DNA of 39,481 bases from NCBI RefSeq assembly GCF_008801695.1, contig NZ_VZPF01000048.1:1-39481 (forward strand), read 5' to 3'. Position numbers and translations under genes: made by a program. Positions 29,499-39,249 of this stretch are shown in pieces. Positions within the stretch are counted from its first letter, which is position 1. Each line of letters starts with the position of its first letter. The stretch is from Pantoea stewartii subsp. stewartii. Its GTDB lineage: Bacteria > Pseudomonadota > Gammaproteobacteria > Enterobacterales > Enterobacteriaceae. Under the pieces are notes generated by a model. That model was not told where the DNA came from and made no database searches. It was given only the letters and a program-made list of their open reading frames with translations.

Positions 29499-30269
29499 TC
29501 AGGCAGGATGAGCGATAGTCAACGCAGGCACGCTGCTGGACAGGAGCGCTTTCCTGACGTCTGCGTCCAGATTAGCGTCAGTGACAATATCCGTCAGCGC
29601 ATCCAGATGAACCACATTGAAAAGAGACCAGGCACCGTATTTTGAACTGTCTGCCAGCAAAACACGTCGCCTCGCATTGATAATCAAATCGTGTTTCAGA
29701 GCCGCTTTTTCTTCCGTGGGCGATGTCACGCCTTTCGTCATATCCCATCCATTACCACTCAGGAAAGCAATGTCAGGATTGATATTGTTCAGCATCTTTC
29801 GACCGTGATCGCCAATGCAGGACTGGCTGCTTTCATCGATTCGCCCACCAATGATGGTTACTTCAATCTGCTTAAACTCGGAGAGGAACAGCGCAATATG
29901 TAAGTCATTGGTGATCACACGTAGCGGCATATGGGTAATTTGCCGGGCCAGCTCAAACATCGTCGTCCCTGCATCAAGGATTACAGCATCGCCTGCTTTA
30001 ATGAAGGTGGCTGCAACGCGCGCAATAGCATGTTTTTCAGGCTGATTCCGTGACGATTTTTCCAGCGTGGTCGGCTGCGATGGAATAAAGCGGTTAAGCG
30101 TTACGCCCCCGTGCGTGCGGCTGACCACTCCTTCCTGATCGAGTTTAATCAGATCACGCCTGATAGTGGCAGGAGAAGCGCCTGTGACCGAAACAAGCTG
30201 TTCAACCGTTACCAGATTATTTCCTTTCAGGTAATTCATTATCGATTCTAAGCGACTGTTTTCTTTCAT
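29499..30269 (-). CDS. DeoR-family sugar-metabolism regulator
   Basis: The protein of about 256 residues (from ATG 30269) has a DeoR winged helix ([21 protein letters not shown], then [14 protein letters not shown] with HGGV) and a DeoRC domain with [28 protein letters not shown] and LADSSKYG. These are the usual sugar-phosphate-binding landmarks. The frame extends upstream to TTG 30323, but MKENSR fits the family start better. No metabolic operon is next to it, so the target is unknown; it may be an orphan. Confidence 0.85.
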   Translation of the reverse strand: MKENSRLESIMNYLKGNNLVTVEQLVSVTGASPATIRRDLIKLDQEGVVSRTHGGVTLNRFIPSQPTTLEKSSRNQPEKHAIARVAATFIKAGDAVILDAGTTMFELARQITHMPLRVITNDLHIALFLSEFKQIEVTIIGGRIDESSQSCIGDHGRKMLNNINPDIAFLSGNGWDMTKGVTSPTEEKAALKHDLIINARRRVLLADSSKYGAWSLFNVVHLDALTDIVTDANLDADVRKALLSSSVPALTIAHPA

Positions 30270-30323
30270 CTTCACATTGACCAGGGCGTTTTCTTTTTTT
30301 GGATCATGCAGATATGATCGCAA

Positions 30324-30718
30324 AGTGCGATTTTTCTGTCCAGGTAATATCTGAAGAGATGATTAACTCAGCTCACGGGTGAGTAAATACCTTTGGATTC
30401 CTCACTGCACGACTAAAATGATGGTGATCCGCTTTCCTTCGCCATGCATACTCTCATCGCGAAAGCATTCTGTTCAGCATGACTTCTCAGCGAGCGACGG
30501 CGTGTTAATGCTCTTAGATGAATATAAGGTTTCGCCCCACTTCGTCTGAAACGAGGACGGTAAAAATTTGATGTGAAAGGCGAGATGACTGATTCAGGCG
30601 TGAAGTCGGGACAGGTTGAATGCGGTATCTGGAGCACTGCTGACGCAATCAAAACGGCAGCGGTCCATGCTGCGAGTGATACGATGTCTTTATCGTGACA
30701 TATAATATTAACCGGACC
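30324..30718. other. Intergenic stretch, no supported gene
   Basis: A 79-codon minus-strand frame here shows no resemblance to a protein family and is not called. No repeat or RNA gene seen. Confidence 0.35.
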
Positions 30719-32094
30719 TTACATCGCGCTTCGATATTCCGGCCAGGCCACTGCGTCTGAATGGAGCGCACCTGAAGGAGCAAATAAACTGCCCTGGAAA
30801 TTAATCACGCCCGCTGCTTCCAGCCACATCCACTCCTCCGCTTTCACGATGCCGGCAGCAATGACCGTAATCTCTAAGGCAGAGCAACATTTTATAATGG
30901 CCTGAACCACGGCTTGTTTCGGACCACTGCGGTGAACATCGGAAGTGATACTTGAGTCAATGCGAATCCGGTCGGGCTGAATATGTGTCAATAACGAGAG
31001 CCCGGCGGAACCGGCACCAAAATTATCGACGGACAGACTGATGCCCGCAGCCTTAAGCTCCCTGACGGCAACCGAAAAAGCTTCCACGCGTGAAATAACT
31101 TCCGTTTCGCTGACACCAATGACCACCTGCTCAGGGACCAGTCCTGCAGCATTTATGGCCGCAACAATGGTCTGAACCGCATCAGGTACGACAACCAGCG
31201 TCATAGGCAGCAGACTGACATACAGCGTCATCTCGTCCGGGCAGGCCCGCCCGGCCATCCTGAACGCTGTAATCACCGCGTCAAGATCGGCATCATGTAA
31301 CTGCTTTGACGAATCGCGCTGTTCAGTACGACGAAGCCGTGCGTCCGCTATCGCCTCAATCGCCGTCACTTGACGGGCAAGCGGATCGACGACGGGACGG
31401 AAAGTAATACCCGATACCGAAGGCGTCACCTTGCTGGCAGTGGTGCTTTCCGGAATGAATTGGCTTTGTTGAATAAATGGATTTTATGCTGTGGTACTAT
31501 GAAAACGGTTGTTTCAGATAACATAAAATCAATGCGTTACATGCTTGCGTATGACGGTGTTCTGTCTGGCATCAGCGTTTTCTACCAAAACAGTGCAGAC
31601 AAAACAGAATGATTACCTATTATTCAACAAAGCCGAATGAATTCCCAGTATTCGGAGGGCAATACCTCGAAGTAATTCTCTTTCTCACGCGCCTCAACAA
31701 AGGTACGCAGGAACTGCAACGCGCGGTCAGCATAAGTTAACTGGTACTTCGACGTGCCTTTATCCAGCACCGCCTGAAGCACAGTGGAACGATCATGCTC
31801 ACGTAAATCAAACAATTCCATGCCGGCATTACCGAAGCGACGCGAGGGCGCATAATCACGCATCAACTCGACCAGGTTATGGTGACGTCGATCAGCACAA
31901 ATGCGCTGATAAATGGCCAGCACGCCCTCTTCCGGGCCTTCCAGTAACTGGAAAAAGTGCGTGCCATTGAACAACAGAATACCGGTCACATCATGAGATG
32001 CATTCAGTATGCTGGCATCATCCACCATTCCGGGTAGCGTCTTAACAGGAACGTCATCCGAGATATGGCTGCGATAAATTATTGTGGTCAGCAA
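30719..32094 (-). pseudogene. bluF: Blue-light receptor BluF (BLUF-EAL), disrupted by a MITE
   Basis: Without the MITE and one 9-bp duplication the gene encodes 397 residues, close to the 403 of E. coli BluF. The N-terminal BLUF flavin domain has MLTTIIYRSH (Tyr7), DVTGILLFNGTHFFQLLEGP and the C-terminal cap TYADRALQFLRTF. The degenerate EAL half has FRPVVDPLARQVTAIEAI and DNFGAGSAGL. In E. coli the dead EAL domain binds the repressor BluR in light. The start appears to be TTG 32094, with GGAGATG upstream. The MITE lies between the two domains in antisense orientation and causes a stop a few codons in, leaving a BLUF-only fragment ending EFIRLC. No bluR gene is visible in this window. Confidence 0.9.
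31462..31634 (+). mobile_element. 173-bp IS903-like MITE, copy 2 (in bluF)
   Basis: The terminal repeats match copy 1. Perfect 9-bp duplications GAATGAATT lie at 31453-31461 and 31635-31643. It carries the G variant (GCGTTAC). It is antisense to bluF and contains no transposase. Confidence 0.93.
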
Positions 32095-32763
32095 AGGGCA
32101 TCTCCAACATCAACGTGAGTGTAGTCGTCAGCTTATCAGTTATTCCTTTAACATGCAGGTCTCGGTGCGCGGACTGACGCAATAATTTACATTAAATTGC
32201 ATCAGGGAGGAACAGTGATGGCGCGCAAGACAAAATAACACAAAGTAAACCCGGATCGGCTTCTCATTAATTATCGTTACTTTTTCAGCGGGGAACGATT
32301 ACTGCCCTGACCTCTTTTAAAAGAGATATTTTTTAACTGCTAATGAGTGCGCTTTTATTTATTTTTTAACTCTATGTTTTAAAAGGTTTTAACCCACCTG
32401 CCGGTGACCCGCGCTTCTGGGTTTGCAGATTTATCCACCTGAAGCCGGCCCGACATGCCGCACGGAGAACGTCGGGAAATGTATCGCAGCCAGAAATTTG
32501 CCTTATAAAAAAGCGTAAGCGAAAATAAAATCTTCGTTCGAGGCTTCAGGGTTTCTGTTCTTTCCTCACCTGCCGTATTAATCAATACGCATTAACTCAA
32601 AAAATAAACGGCCTTCATCCGGGACGTAAACGGTTATTCCATGACGGTTTAATATCGCAACGCATTAATTGCTTTCGCCTTTTATAGTGATTGGCTTTTA
32701 TTTTTTAAAATCAACGTACAATTATTTTTTGCAATATCATTCAGCATATGGGCAGGAGCGGCA
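32095..32763. other. Intergenic stretch between divergent bluF and the GAF-EAL paralogue
   Basis: AT-rich, with several short frames and no family resemblance (for example minus strand 32379-32585). I see no bluR remnant, repeat or RNA gene. It must hold both promoters. Confidence 0.4.
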
Positions 32764-34718
32764 ATGGCTCAGGAACCTGGCGACAAGGAATATCACCGCA
32801 CCAGAACAACACAGTCACTGCGCTTCTCAGACAGAGGCCGGGATGAGGTGCTGAAAAAGTTTTTACGTCTGGCCTGTCAGTTAGTTGGTATTAATGGAAG
32901 TTATATCGCTGTCTTAAATGACGATAAGCATAGTGTGCGTGCCAATTACAATATTGAGCTGAGTGACACGACGCGCGAACAGGCCTTATGCCGACATGTT
33001 GTCGAAAGTGATGCGACGGTCATTGCACCCGATACCCGACTTGATCCGCGTTATGCCCATCACCCTTTGATTGTCCATGCCCCTTATATTCGCTTTTATG
33101 TCGGTACGCCGCTGAAAAACGCTCATGGACAGATACTGGGAACGCTATGCCTGACGGATACGGTGCCACGGACTTTTAGCCACCAGCAGAAACAGATCAT
33201 TGAGTCACTGGCTGGATTGGTTGTTGCCTTTCTTGAAGCCTGGCATTCGGCGGCCTTTATCGAACCTGTTACCGGCATGGCCAATCGGGAACGTCTCTTT
33301 CGCGACATTCTGCATCTTGCCACGCTGAATGACACGGCACTGCGCCGTCTGGTGCTTATCGACTGTATTGATATGTCACGCGCCTACGACCTGTCCCGGT
33401 CACTGGGCATGGCGTCGCTGGAGTCCTTGCTTAAGGATGTCGCCACCCTGTTAAGGTTACGTCTTCGGCCTGCCAGTGGTGAGTCGATTTACACGATCGC
33501 GACTGGCCGCTTTGCGATTTTGACCCGTGCAGAAAGCCACGTTAGCGCAAAATGGGTTGAGGAACGGTTAAACGGGATTCATGCCGATATGGGCGACGGC
33601 CTCACTATGGCGTTGGCGACCTGTACCGCGCAGATCGACTTTATCGCCGGCCAGACCTTCCCCCAGGACGCTCTCAGACAGGCAGTCAATGCGCTGGAAC
33701 GGCTTTGTTGAATAAATGGATTTTATGCTGTGGTACTATGAAAACGGTTGTTTCAGATAACATAAAATCAATGCGTTACATGCTTGCGTATGACGGTGTT
33801 CTGTCTGGCATCAGCGTTTTCTACCAAAACAGTGCAGACAAAACAGAATGATTACCTATTATTCAACAAAGCCCGCTGGAACGCGTGAGCGGTCCGTCCG
33901 TTCGTCTGTGTGATGCTGTTAGTGATGGAATTAAAGACGCGAGTTCCCCCGCTGATTTCACCTTAATGCGTGATCTGGCAGACGCGCTGCGGCGCAACCA
34001 GGGACTGTATCTGGTTTTCCAGCCCAACGTGTGCTTGCTCAGTGGTAAACCGGTTGGCCTCGAAGCGCAGATCCGTTGGCATCATCCCCAACGTGGAGAG
34101 CTGGCAGCCGATAACTTTACTTCACTGGCCGTTGGGACTGAGCTGGGCACAACACTCACGACCTGGCTGATTGACAGCACTATTGCCCGGCTTAAACGTC
34201 TACGTAATCATCCTATTCAGTTACCTGTCACAATCAGTATTCATGAGCGGGATGTGACAGATCGGGCGTTTGCAGAAAAGCTGGCGGAAAAAATGCTTAA
34301 GGCAACCTTACCTGTGTCAATGCTGGTCATCAAAATCGTTCAAAAAGAGCATATCATTGACAGCCCCTCAGCCATGCTGGGCCTGGAAATGCTAAGACGT
34401 ATGGGATTCACAATGACATGGGAATATATCGCGAAAGGCTATCGCAAAATACGCTATCTGCGCGGGATGCCGCCTGATGTTATAAAACTGGATAAAACAC
34501 TGGCCAACCAAATTCATGCAAATATTACTTCCCGACTTATCGCACACAGTATTTTTACGACGCTCAAAGAGCTCAACCTCCTTGTTTTAGCCCACAGCGA
34601 TCGTCCCGCCTCTGTGGTCACCTCAGATAACAGTGAGGCTACCTATGAATATTTCAACATTAAACCTATGACAGAAACGGAACTCGATCCCTGGCTGAAA
34701 TGGAAGTTACCGGGATAA
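32764..34718 (+). pseudogene. GAF - degenerate GGDEF - degenerate EAL protein, disrupted by a MITE
   Basis: Excising the MITE and one duplication restores 590 residues in frame, colinear with the 588-residue paralogue at 26157-27923. The GAF domain is similar (CRHVVESD; HPLIVHAPYIRFYVGTPL). The EAL domain is heavily altered: EAQIRW for EALIRW, SIHERD for NVSERD, and WEYIAKGYR where LDDFGTGYS supplies the metal-binding aspartates. It was therefore catalytically dead before the insertion, yet its frame had stayed open, suggesting a non-enzymatic role. ATG 32764 follows GGGCAGGAG. In the present state translation stops a few codons into the MITE, leaving GAF plus the central domain (315 codons). 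Confidence 0.88.
33701..33873 (+). mobile_element. 173-bp IS903-like MITE, copy 3 (in the GAF-EAL paralogue)
   Basis: The termini are the same as the other copies, with perfect 9-bp duplications CGCTGGAAC at 33692-33700 and 33874-33882. G variant. Sense orientation. Insertion plus duplication adds 182 bp, so the host frame shifts as well as stopping at TGA in the left end. Confidence 0.93.
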
Positions 34719-34762
34719 GCGTTTTCTCCCCGTTCTGTACTCGTGGACTATCCTGCTGGTAT

Positions 34763-35476
34763 TTATTTTCTGGCCAGATGGCGTTTCGTATCACGAGCCT
34801 GGATACGCGCTTCTGTGGGTGAGGGAAACAGATAATGGTACAGATCGCGATACAGGCTCAGATGTTTCACCACGCCCTCATGGATAGTCTTGGTAATATC
34901 GTTGATTAAAAAATCGCAGGTGGTGTTGAAGTTTCCCATTTTAAAAAAGGCTTTATCAAAAACCGTAATAATGCCTTCCCATTTCATCTGATATTCATCT
35001 CTGATCGGATCATGAGTTGCAATGAACAGGCCTTTGTGGGACTTCACACCATGTTTGCCCACATAGGTGGTTTGCGAATCGTAGCCACGTTTACTCCGCC
35101 AACGGCAAAATTCATAAGGCACATCATAATGGGGCAAAATAAAGTCGGGACAGCGGAAATTCTCGTCGCTTAACAGGCCATCCAGCGTCACCGTGAAATG
35201 CAAAAAATCCTGCATAAAATCGAACTGACGCGTCTTGGTTAAGGTGACATTGATGGTGAAATTGCCTGAATGCACATACCAGTAGTTAGTAAAGCCGTTG
35301 ACCAGAATACAAAATACCTGCCAGTCGCTAAGCCGCCGGTCACCGGCTAATCCTCTGAAACGACTTATCATTAGCCTTGCTTTGGGATGCTGATACGCGT
35401 TGAACAACGGATCATTCATACCTTTCAGTAACATCAGGCCCACTCCTTTGTAATTTAGCGTATCCTGCCATGCCAT
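34763..35476 (-). CDS. Unrecognised protein of 237 residues
   Basis: The protein is soluble, rich in aromatic residues, with no signal peptide or membrane segment. Notable stretches are SDWQVFCILVNGFTNYWYVHSG, FDFMQDFLHFTVTLDGLLSDEN and GLFIATHDPIRDEYQMKWEG, and a basic C-terminal tail (QARDTKRHLARK). I considered DUF3289 but the landmarks do not match. ATG 35476 has only a weak ribosome site. It is convergent with the GAF-EAL gene and in the same direction as the grpB-like gene, 180 bp apart. Function unknown. Confidence 0.65.
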   Translation of the reverse strand: MAWQDTLNYKGVGLMLLKGMNDPLFNAYQHPKARLMISRFRGLAGDRRLSDWQVFCILVNGFTNYWYVHSGNFTINVTLTKTRQFDFMQDFLHFTVTLDGLLSDENFRCPDFILPHYDVPYEFCRWRSKRGYDSQTTYVGKHGVKSHKGLFIATHDPIRDEYQMKWEGIITVFDKAFFKMGNFNTTCDFLINDITKTIHEGVVKHLSLYRDLYHYLFPSPTEARIQARDTKRHLARK

Positions 35477-35655
35477 TTTACTACTGAAAAGGTGCCGTCA
35501 TCTGATTATGCGACGTTGCGCTTTCCTTTTGGGCACCGTCTTACTTATCGTTCTGTGATGCCGTCTGTAGCCATAAGCATCAGGCTGCATCATTGAATGT
35601 GCAGGCAAGGCTAAATTTTGCAAAAGGAAAATAAAGACGCGTTCAGAGAGATAAT

Positions 35656-36177
35656 TCAGAAGGGATAGAGGGCTAGTGCGCGTTGCTGATGGGTCTGAAC
35701 AAACGCATTTTTTAATTCACAGTAAACGTTACTCTCCCCCCGGCAGTCACGTTGCGCGGCGTATTTCACTGCCGCATAGCTGTCGCGGATGTCTGGATAT
35801 TTTCGCAAATAATCCCGAAACGCCAGATGCCGGATGATATCTGGACTGCCCTGGATAAAAGCATGGACGTGATGCGTACGGCGGCCCTGAAGGCCCTTGG
35901 TATAATAGCGTCTTCCTGACATACCGTTTTCGCCACGCGCCTGATAGCCAGAGGCGCACAACGCTGACGTAATGTCAGACGAATCATGAGTAATCACTTC
36001 CAGCAAAATATCGATGATCGGTTTGGCCGCTAATCCTGGCACCGCAGTGCTACCAATATGATGAATAGCGACAAGGTGTTTACCCAATCTCGCCGCTAAC
36101 ACAGCCGCCTCAGCAGAGAAATGATTCGCCCATTCAGGGCAATACTCACTCACGATTATCTGACGCCCGTTTATCAT
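35656..36177 (-). CDS. GrpB-family (UPF0157) nucleotidyltransferase-like protein
   Basis: The 173-residue protein has the GrpB signature AIHHIGSTAVPGLAAKPIIDILLEV, with the Gly-Ser and Asp pattern of the nucleotidyltransferase fold, then HHVHAFIQGSPDIIRHLAFRDYLRKYP. Members are annotated as GrpB proteins with undefined substrates. It starts 9 bp past the rluF stop, so the two genes are likely co-transcribed. Ribosome site is weak and lies inside the end of rluF. Confidence 0.88.
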   Translation of the reverse strand: MINGRQIIVSEYCPEWANHFSAEAAVLAARLGKHLVAIHHIGSTAVPGLAAKPIIDILLEVITHDSSDITSALCASGYQARGENGMSGRRYYTKGLQGRRTHHVHAFIQGSPDIIRHLAFRDYLRKYPDIRDSYAAVKYAAQRDCRGESNVYCELKNAFVQTHQQRALALYPF

Positions 36178-36185
36178 TTCGCTTT

Positions 36186-37058
36186 TTAGCGCCCTTTTTT
36201 CTTGCGACCCGGCTGCGTAAATCGCTTGCGTGAAGCGGGCTTATCATCAGCTTTTACGCCCGATTTAGGTTGGCTATTCCCTGGTTTTTTTGCAGGAGAT
36301 TTTTTCTGCGGCGTCTTTTTTGCCGATTTGTCATCAGAAGTGGAATTTTCGAGCAGCTTAAACAGTTCGATTAATTCATCATCCGTCAGATCGCGCCATT
36401 CACCCAAAGGAATACCTTTGAGATTTACATTCATAATGCGCGTGCGTTCCAGTTTGGTGACTTCATACCCAAAGTGTTTGCACATACGACGGATCTGCCG
36501 ATTAAGCCCCTGTACCAGCGTAATACGAAACACGTAGGGTGCTTCTTTCTTCACTTTGCACTTTTTGGTTACCGTGCCCAACATGGGAACGCCGGCTGCC
36601 ATACCGGCAATAAATTCATCGGTAACGGGCTTATCAACAGTGACGACATATTCTTTTTCGTGGTTATTGCCTGCACGCAAAATTTTATTGACCAGATCGC
36701 CATGATTGGTCAGGAAAATAAGTCCCTGCGAATCTTTATCGAGACGACCGATGGGAAAAACGCGTTTACTGTGATTAACAAAATCACTGATGTTATCGCG
36801 TTCGCCCTCTTCCATTGTGGTGATAATGCCTGTGGGTTTATTCAGCGCAATCAGCACCAAATCATCTTCATCACGAGGCTCAATCAGCTGACCATTCACT
36901 TTTACGACATCGCCAGCAAAAACCTGGGCACCAACGGCTGCGCGTTTACCATTGATGAAAACGTTGCCCTGTTCGATAAAGCGATCGGCATCGCGGCGGG
37001 AGCAGATTCCGCTCTCACTGATGTATTTATTGAGTCGTGTTGATGAATGCGTCAGCAT
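36186..37058 (-). CDS. rluF: 23S rRNA pseudouridine(2604) synthase RluF
   Basis: The protein of 290 residues (from ATG 37058, after GGAGGAACC) has an S4 RNA-binding domain ([20 protein letters not shown]) and a catalytic domain with [14 protein letters not shown], the Asp of which is the catalytic aspartate. A Lys/Ser/Pro-rich basic tail ends in [14 protein letters not shown], as in E. coli RluF. It modifies U2604 and, in E. coli, also tRNA-Tyr position 35. An upstream in-frame start at 37079 is possible but less likely. The grpB-like gene follows it. Confidence 0.95.
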   Translation of the reverse strand: MLTHSSTRLNKYISESGICSRRDADRFIEQGNVFINGKRAAVGAQVFAGDVVKVNGQLIEPRDEDDLVLIALNKPTGIITTMEEGERDNISDFVNHSKRVFPIGRLDKDSQGLIFLTNHGDLVNKILRAGNNHEKEYVVTVDKPVTDEFIAGMAAGVPMLGTVTKKCKVKKEAPYVFRITLVQGLNRQIRRMCKHFGYEVTKLERTRIMNVNLKGIPLGEWRDLTDDELIELFKLLENSTSDDKSAKKTPQKKSPAKKPGNSQPKSGVKADDKPASRKRFTQPGRKKKGR

Positions 37059-38495
37059 GGTTCCTCCAAAAACGCGCACTATACCTTACCCGCTCTCGCT
37101 TGCGAAGCAGAAGGCATTAAACTTTTGGCCCCTTCATCGGCCAGTAAAATCGGGCCATATCCTCTGCGTTTTGAACCTGAAAGTGCAGGCAGACGACGTG
37201 ACACATCAGTCTCATCCCGCGCCTTTTTCGATGGCGCTGACCCGGGCCTGATCGATGCGACGCTCATAGGCCTGCACCGGACAGGTGCTAAAACCGCGCG
37301 CTCATGCCAAGGTTCCAGGTGACCTCATGATAATCACGCGCGCCCGCCACCGTCGACACAGCGGCAAAAGCGCTAACCGCGTCGCCGATGGGGACATTGG
37401 CCCCTACAGCTATATCCGCCCAGTCTTTATCCTGATTCGAACGGCTTTGTCGGAAAGCCGTTCGTGTCGATTTCAGACCTGCACTCACCGATGTATCCGT
37501 GTCGCCAAACTGATGGTTATAACTGACCTGTGCCCAGGGATTGATTCCTAATCCCTGGGTATCAATGCGCCACCCCACTGCGCCAGTTTGTGAATGCCGT
37601 GTTTGATCGGAGAAACGCATCGCACTGCTGCTGTCGCCGCGTTCCTGATAACCGTCGGCCCGCACATAATCCAGCGCATAGCTGACAACAGGCCCCGTGG
37701 TAATCGTCTCGTTTAAGGGAAAATCCCAACCGGTTTGAACCCGCGTGCCCATCAGCTTTCCACTACTGCTGCCCTGTTCAGTGCGGACCGCAGGGCCAAG
37801 TTTTATCTGACGTTCAATGCTGTCGTAATCCAGATCCGCATAATGGATATCGGCGTTGACCCACAGTCTGTCTATCAGTTGTAGCTGGCTCCAGAGTGCC
37901 ACCATGTTGCCGTGCAGCCGGTAATCATAACGTTCAGAGGGATGCTGTCGTTGGCTGGCCGTTGACAGCAACGCCCCTGCCTGCAGGTTGTCGGTCAGCT
38001 GATAACCCATGCCGGCTGACAGGTTTGCGGTATCTGTGTCGCCATCATTAAAAACATCACTTTTGTTGCGCGCGTGCTGACCGGCGTAACCGCCAAACAC
38101 AGTGAATTCTCCGGCTTCAGCGGGTTGCCTGCGCTGCTGCTGGAGATGACTGTCCAGCGTGTTATGCACATCCTGCAGCATCGTCAGCGGTGCCTGCGTC
38201 AGTACCGCGACCTGGGCTGGTGCATCCAGGATTGACTGAATGTAGTCAGCAATCAGGGCATGCACCGCAGGGCTGGGATGAAGACGATCGGCAAACAAAA
38301 AAGTCTGTTGCGATGAGAAACCCGCTGTCGACGAAGTACAGACGGCGGAAGAGGTGCCCGGTGGACAGGCCATGCCTGCGGTGTTAGTAAGACCATAAAG
38401 CGCCGGACTGGCGATCACTTCATTAAAAAGCCCATTAATATCGACCCGAACAATATTCCCCTGTGCAGCCGCCAGCGCGTTTTCTTCCTGCTGAT

Positions 38496-38585
38496 GGCTT
38501 TGTTGAATAAATGGATTTTATGCTGTGGTACTATGAAAACGGTTGTTTCAGATAACATAAAATCAATGCGTTACATGCTTGCGTA
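38496..38585 (+). mobile_element. Truncated MITE, left 90 bp only (copy 4)
   Basis: Identical in type to the left half of the 173-bp element (G variant). It stops at GCGTA and joins directly to the left end of copy 5. Its right half is absent. Confidence 0.9.
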
Positions 38586-38758
38586 GGCTTTGTTGAATAA
38601 ATGGATTTTATGCTGTGGTACTATGAAAACGGTTGTTTCAGATAACATAAAATCAATGCATTACATGCTTGCGTATGACGGTGTTCTGTCTGGCATCAGC
38701 GTTTTCTACCAAAACAGTGCAGACAAAACAGAATGATTACCTATTATTCAACAAAGCC
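38586..38758 (+). mobile_element. 173-bp IS903-like MITE, copy 5 (in the autotransporter gene)
   Basis: Full length with both terminal repeats, A variant (GCATTAC). Left flank is MITE copy 4 (GCTTGCGTA), right flank is GGTAGACGT; these do not match, nor does CCTGCTGAT left of copy 4. The lack of any target duplication points to a deletion after insertion. Confidence 0.92.
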
Positions 38759-38846
38759 GGTAGACGTACATGGCCGCGGCAGCATCTGCGGTTATAAAAA
38801 AACAATAAATCGCAGTCACACCGAAAATAAGTGAACGAAGCTGCAT

Positions 38847-39249
38847 GACAAACCTCACTGGCATTAATGTTCATTTATCTGAACCGTCAACATTCAGATT
38901 AAAATAGTTTCAGACCCTACATGACTGAGAGCGTAAATAAATGGCCCCGGCCGTTGATGATGGCATATAACCATATTTACGGCGCAACGAGACCTGCACG
39001 GGAAACAGAAACCTGTGACTGCATCAGTCGCTCTGGATAAAAACGTTCTTTCAGGCGTCAACTTAAAAGTCAGAGATCATTTCCTGCGGAACAACAGACC
39101 AGAGCGGAGTTAATTTCCTGTCACAGAGTATTCATCCCGGAAAAAACATACACCCATCATCATGCCCGACAAGACACTCAACTAACTTTCCCTGAACCTA
39201 TTTCAGTTCTGCCTCCCTGGGGTATGTATCGCATACATAGTCAAAAAAG
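38847..39249. other. Promoter region of the autotransporter and spacer to IS1
   Basis: No open frame worth calling and no recognisable RNA gene. It contains the upstream region of the broken autotransporter gene and ends at the IS1 terminal repeat. Confidence 0.4.

Larger units (their letters stand above)
37288..38846 (-). pseudogene. GDSL-esterase autotransporter (EstA/ApeE-like), passenger core deleted between MITE copies
   Basis: A start fragment at 38846-38759 (ATG after GAGG) encodes the signal peptide MQLRSLIFGVTAIYCFFITA, then DAAAAMYVY, ending where the GDSL motif should begin. After the MITE block the frame resumes at 38495 with QQEENALAAAQGNIVRVDINGLF, the catalytic block FADRLHPS (Asp-x-x-His) and a complete autotransporter beta-barrel ending in Phe (MSARF). 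Family members have roughly 200 further residues, including the nucleophile Ser, between these points, so that part is gone. Intact proteins are outer-membrane lipases/esterases with the passenger on the cell surface. No functional product is expected. Confidence 0.85.

Noticed and set aside
31370..31612. An 80-codon plus-strand frame crossing into the MITE in bluF
   Set aside because: It is the MITE's 37-codon frame joined to antisense bluF by chance; not a separate gene.
34763..35476. Assignment of this protein to DUF3289
   Set aside because: The DUF3289 landmarks I recall are not found; left as unrecognised.
36474..37043. A 189-codon plus-strand frame antisense to rluF
   Set aside because: rluF is certain by similarity; the opposite frame has no ribosome site or resemblance.
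38496..38758. Simple nesting of one MITE inside another
   Set aside because: Nesting would leave the right half of the outer copy and a GCTTGCGTA duplication after the inner copy; neither is present, so a deletion fits better.
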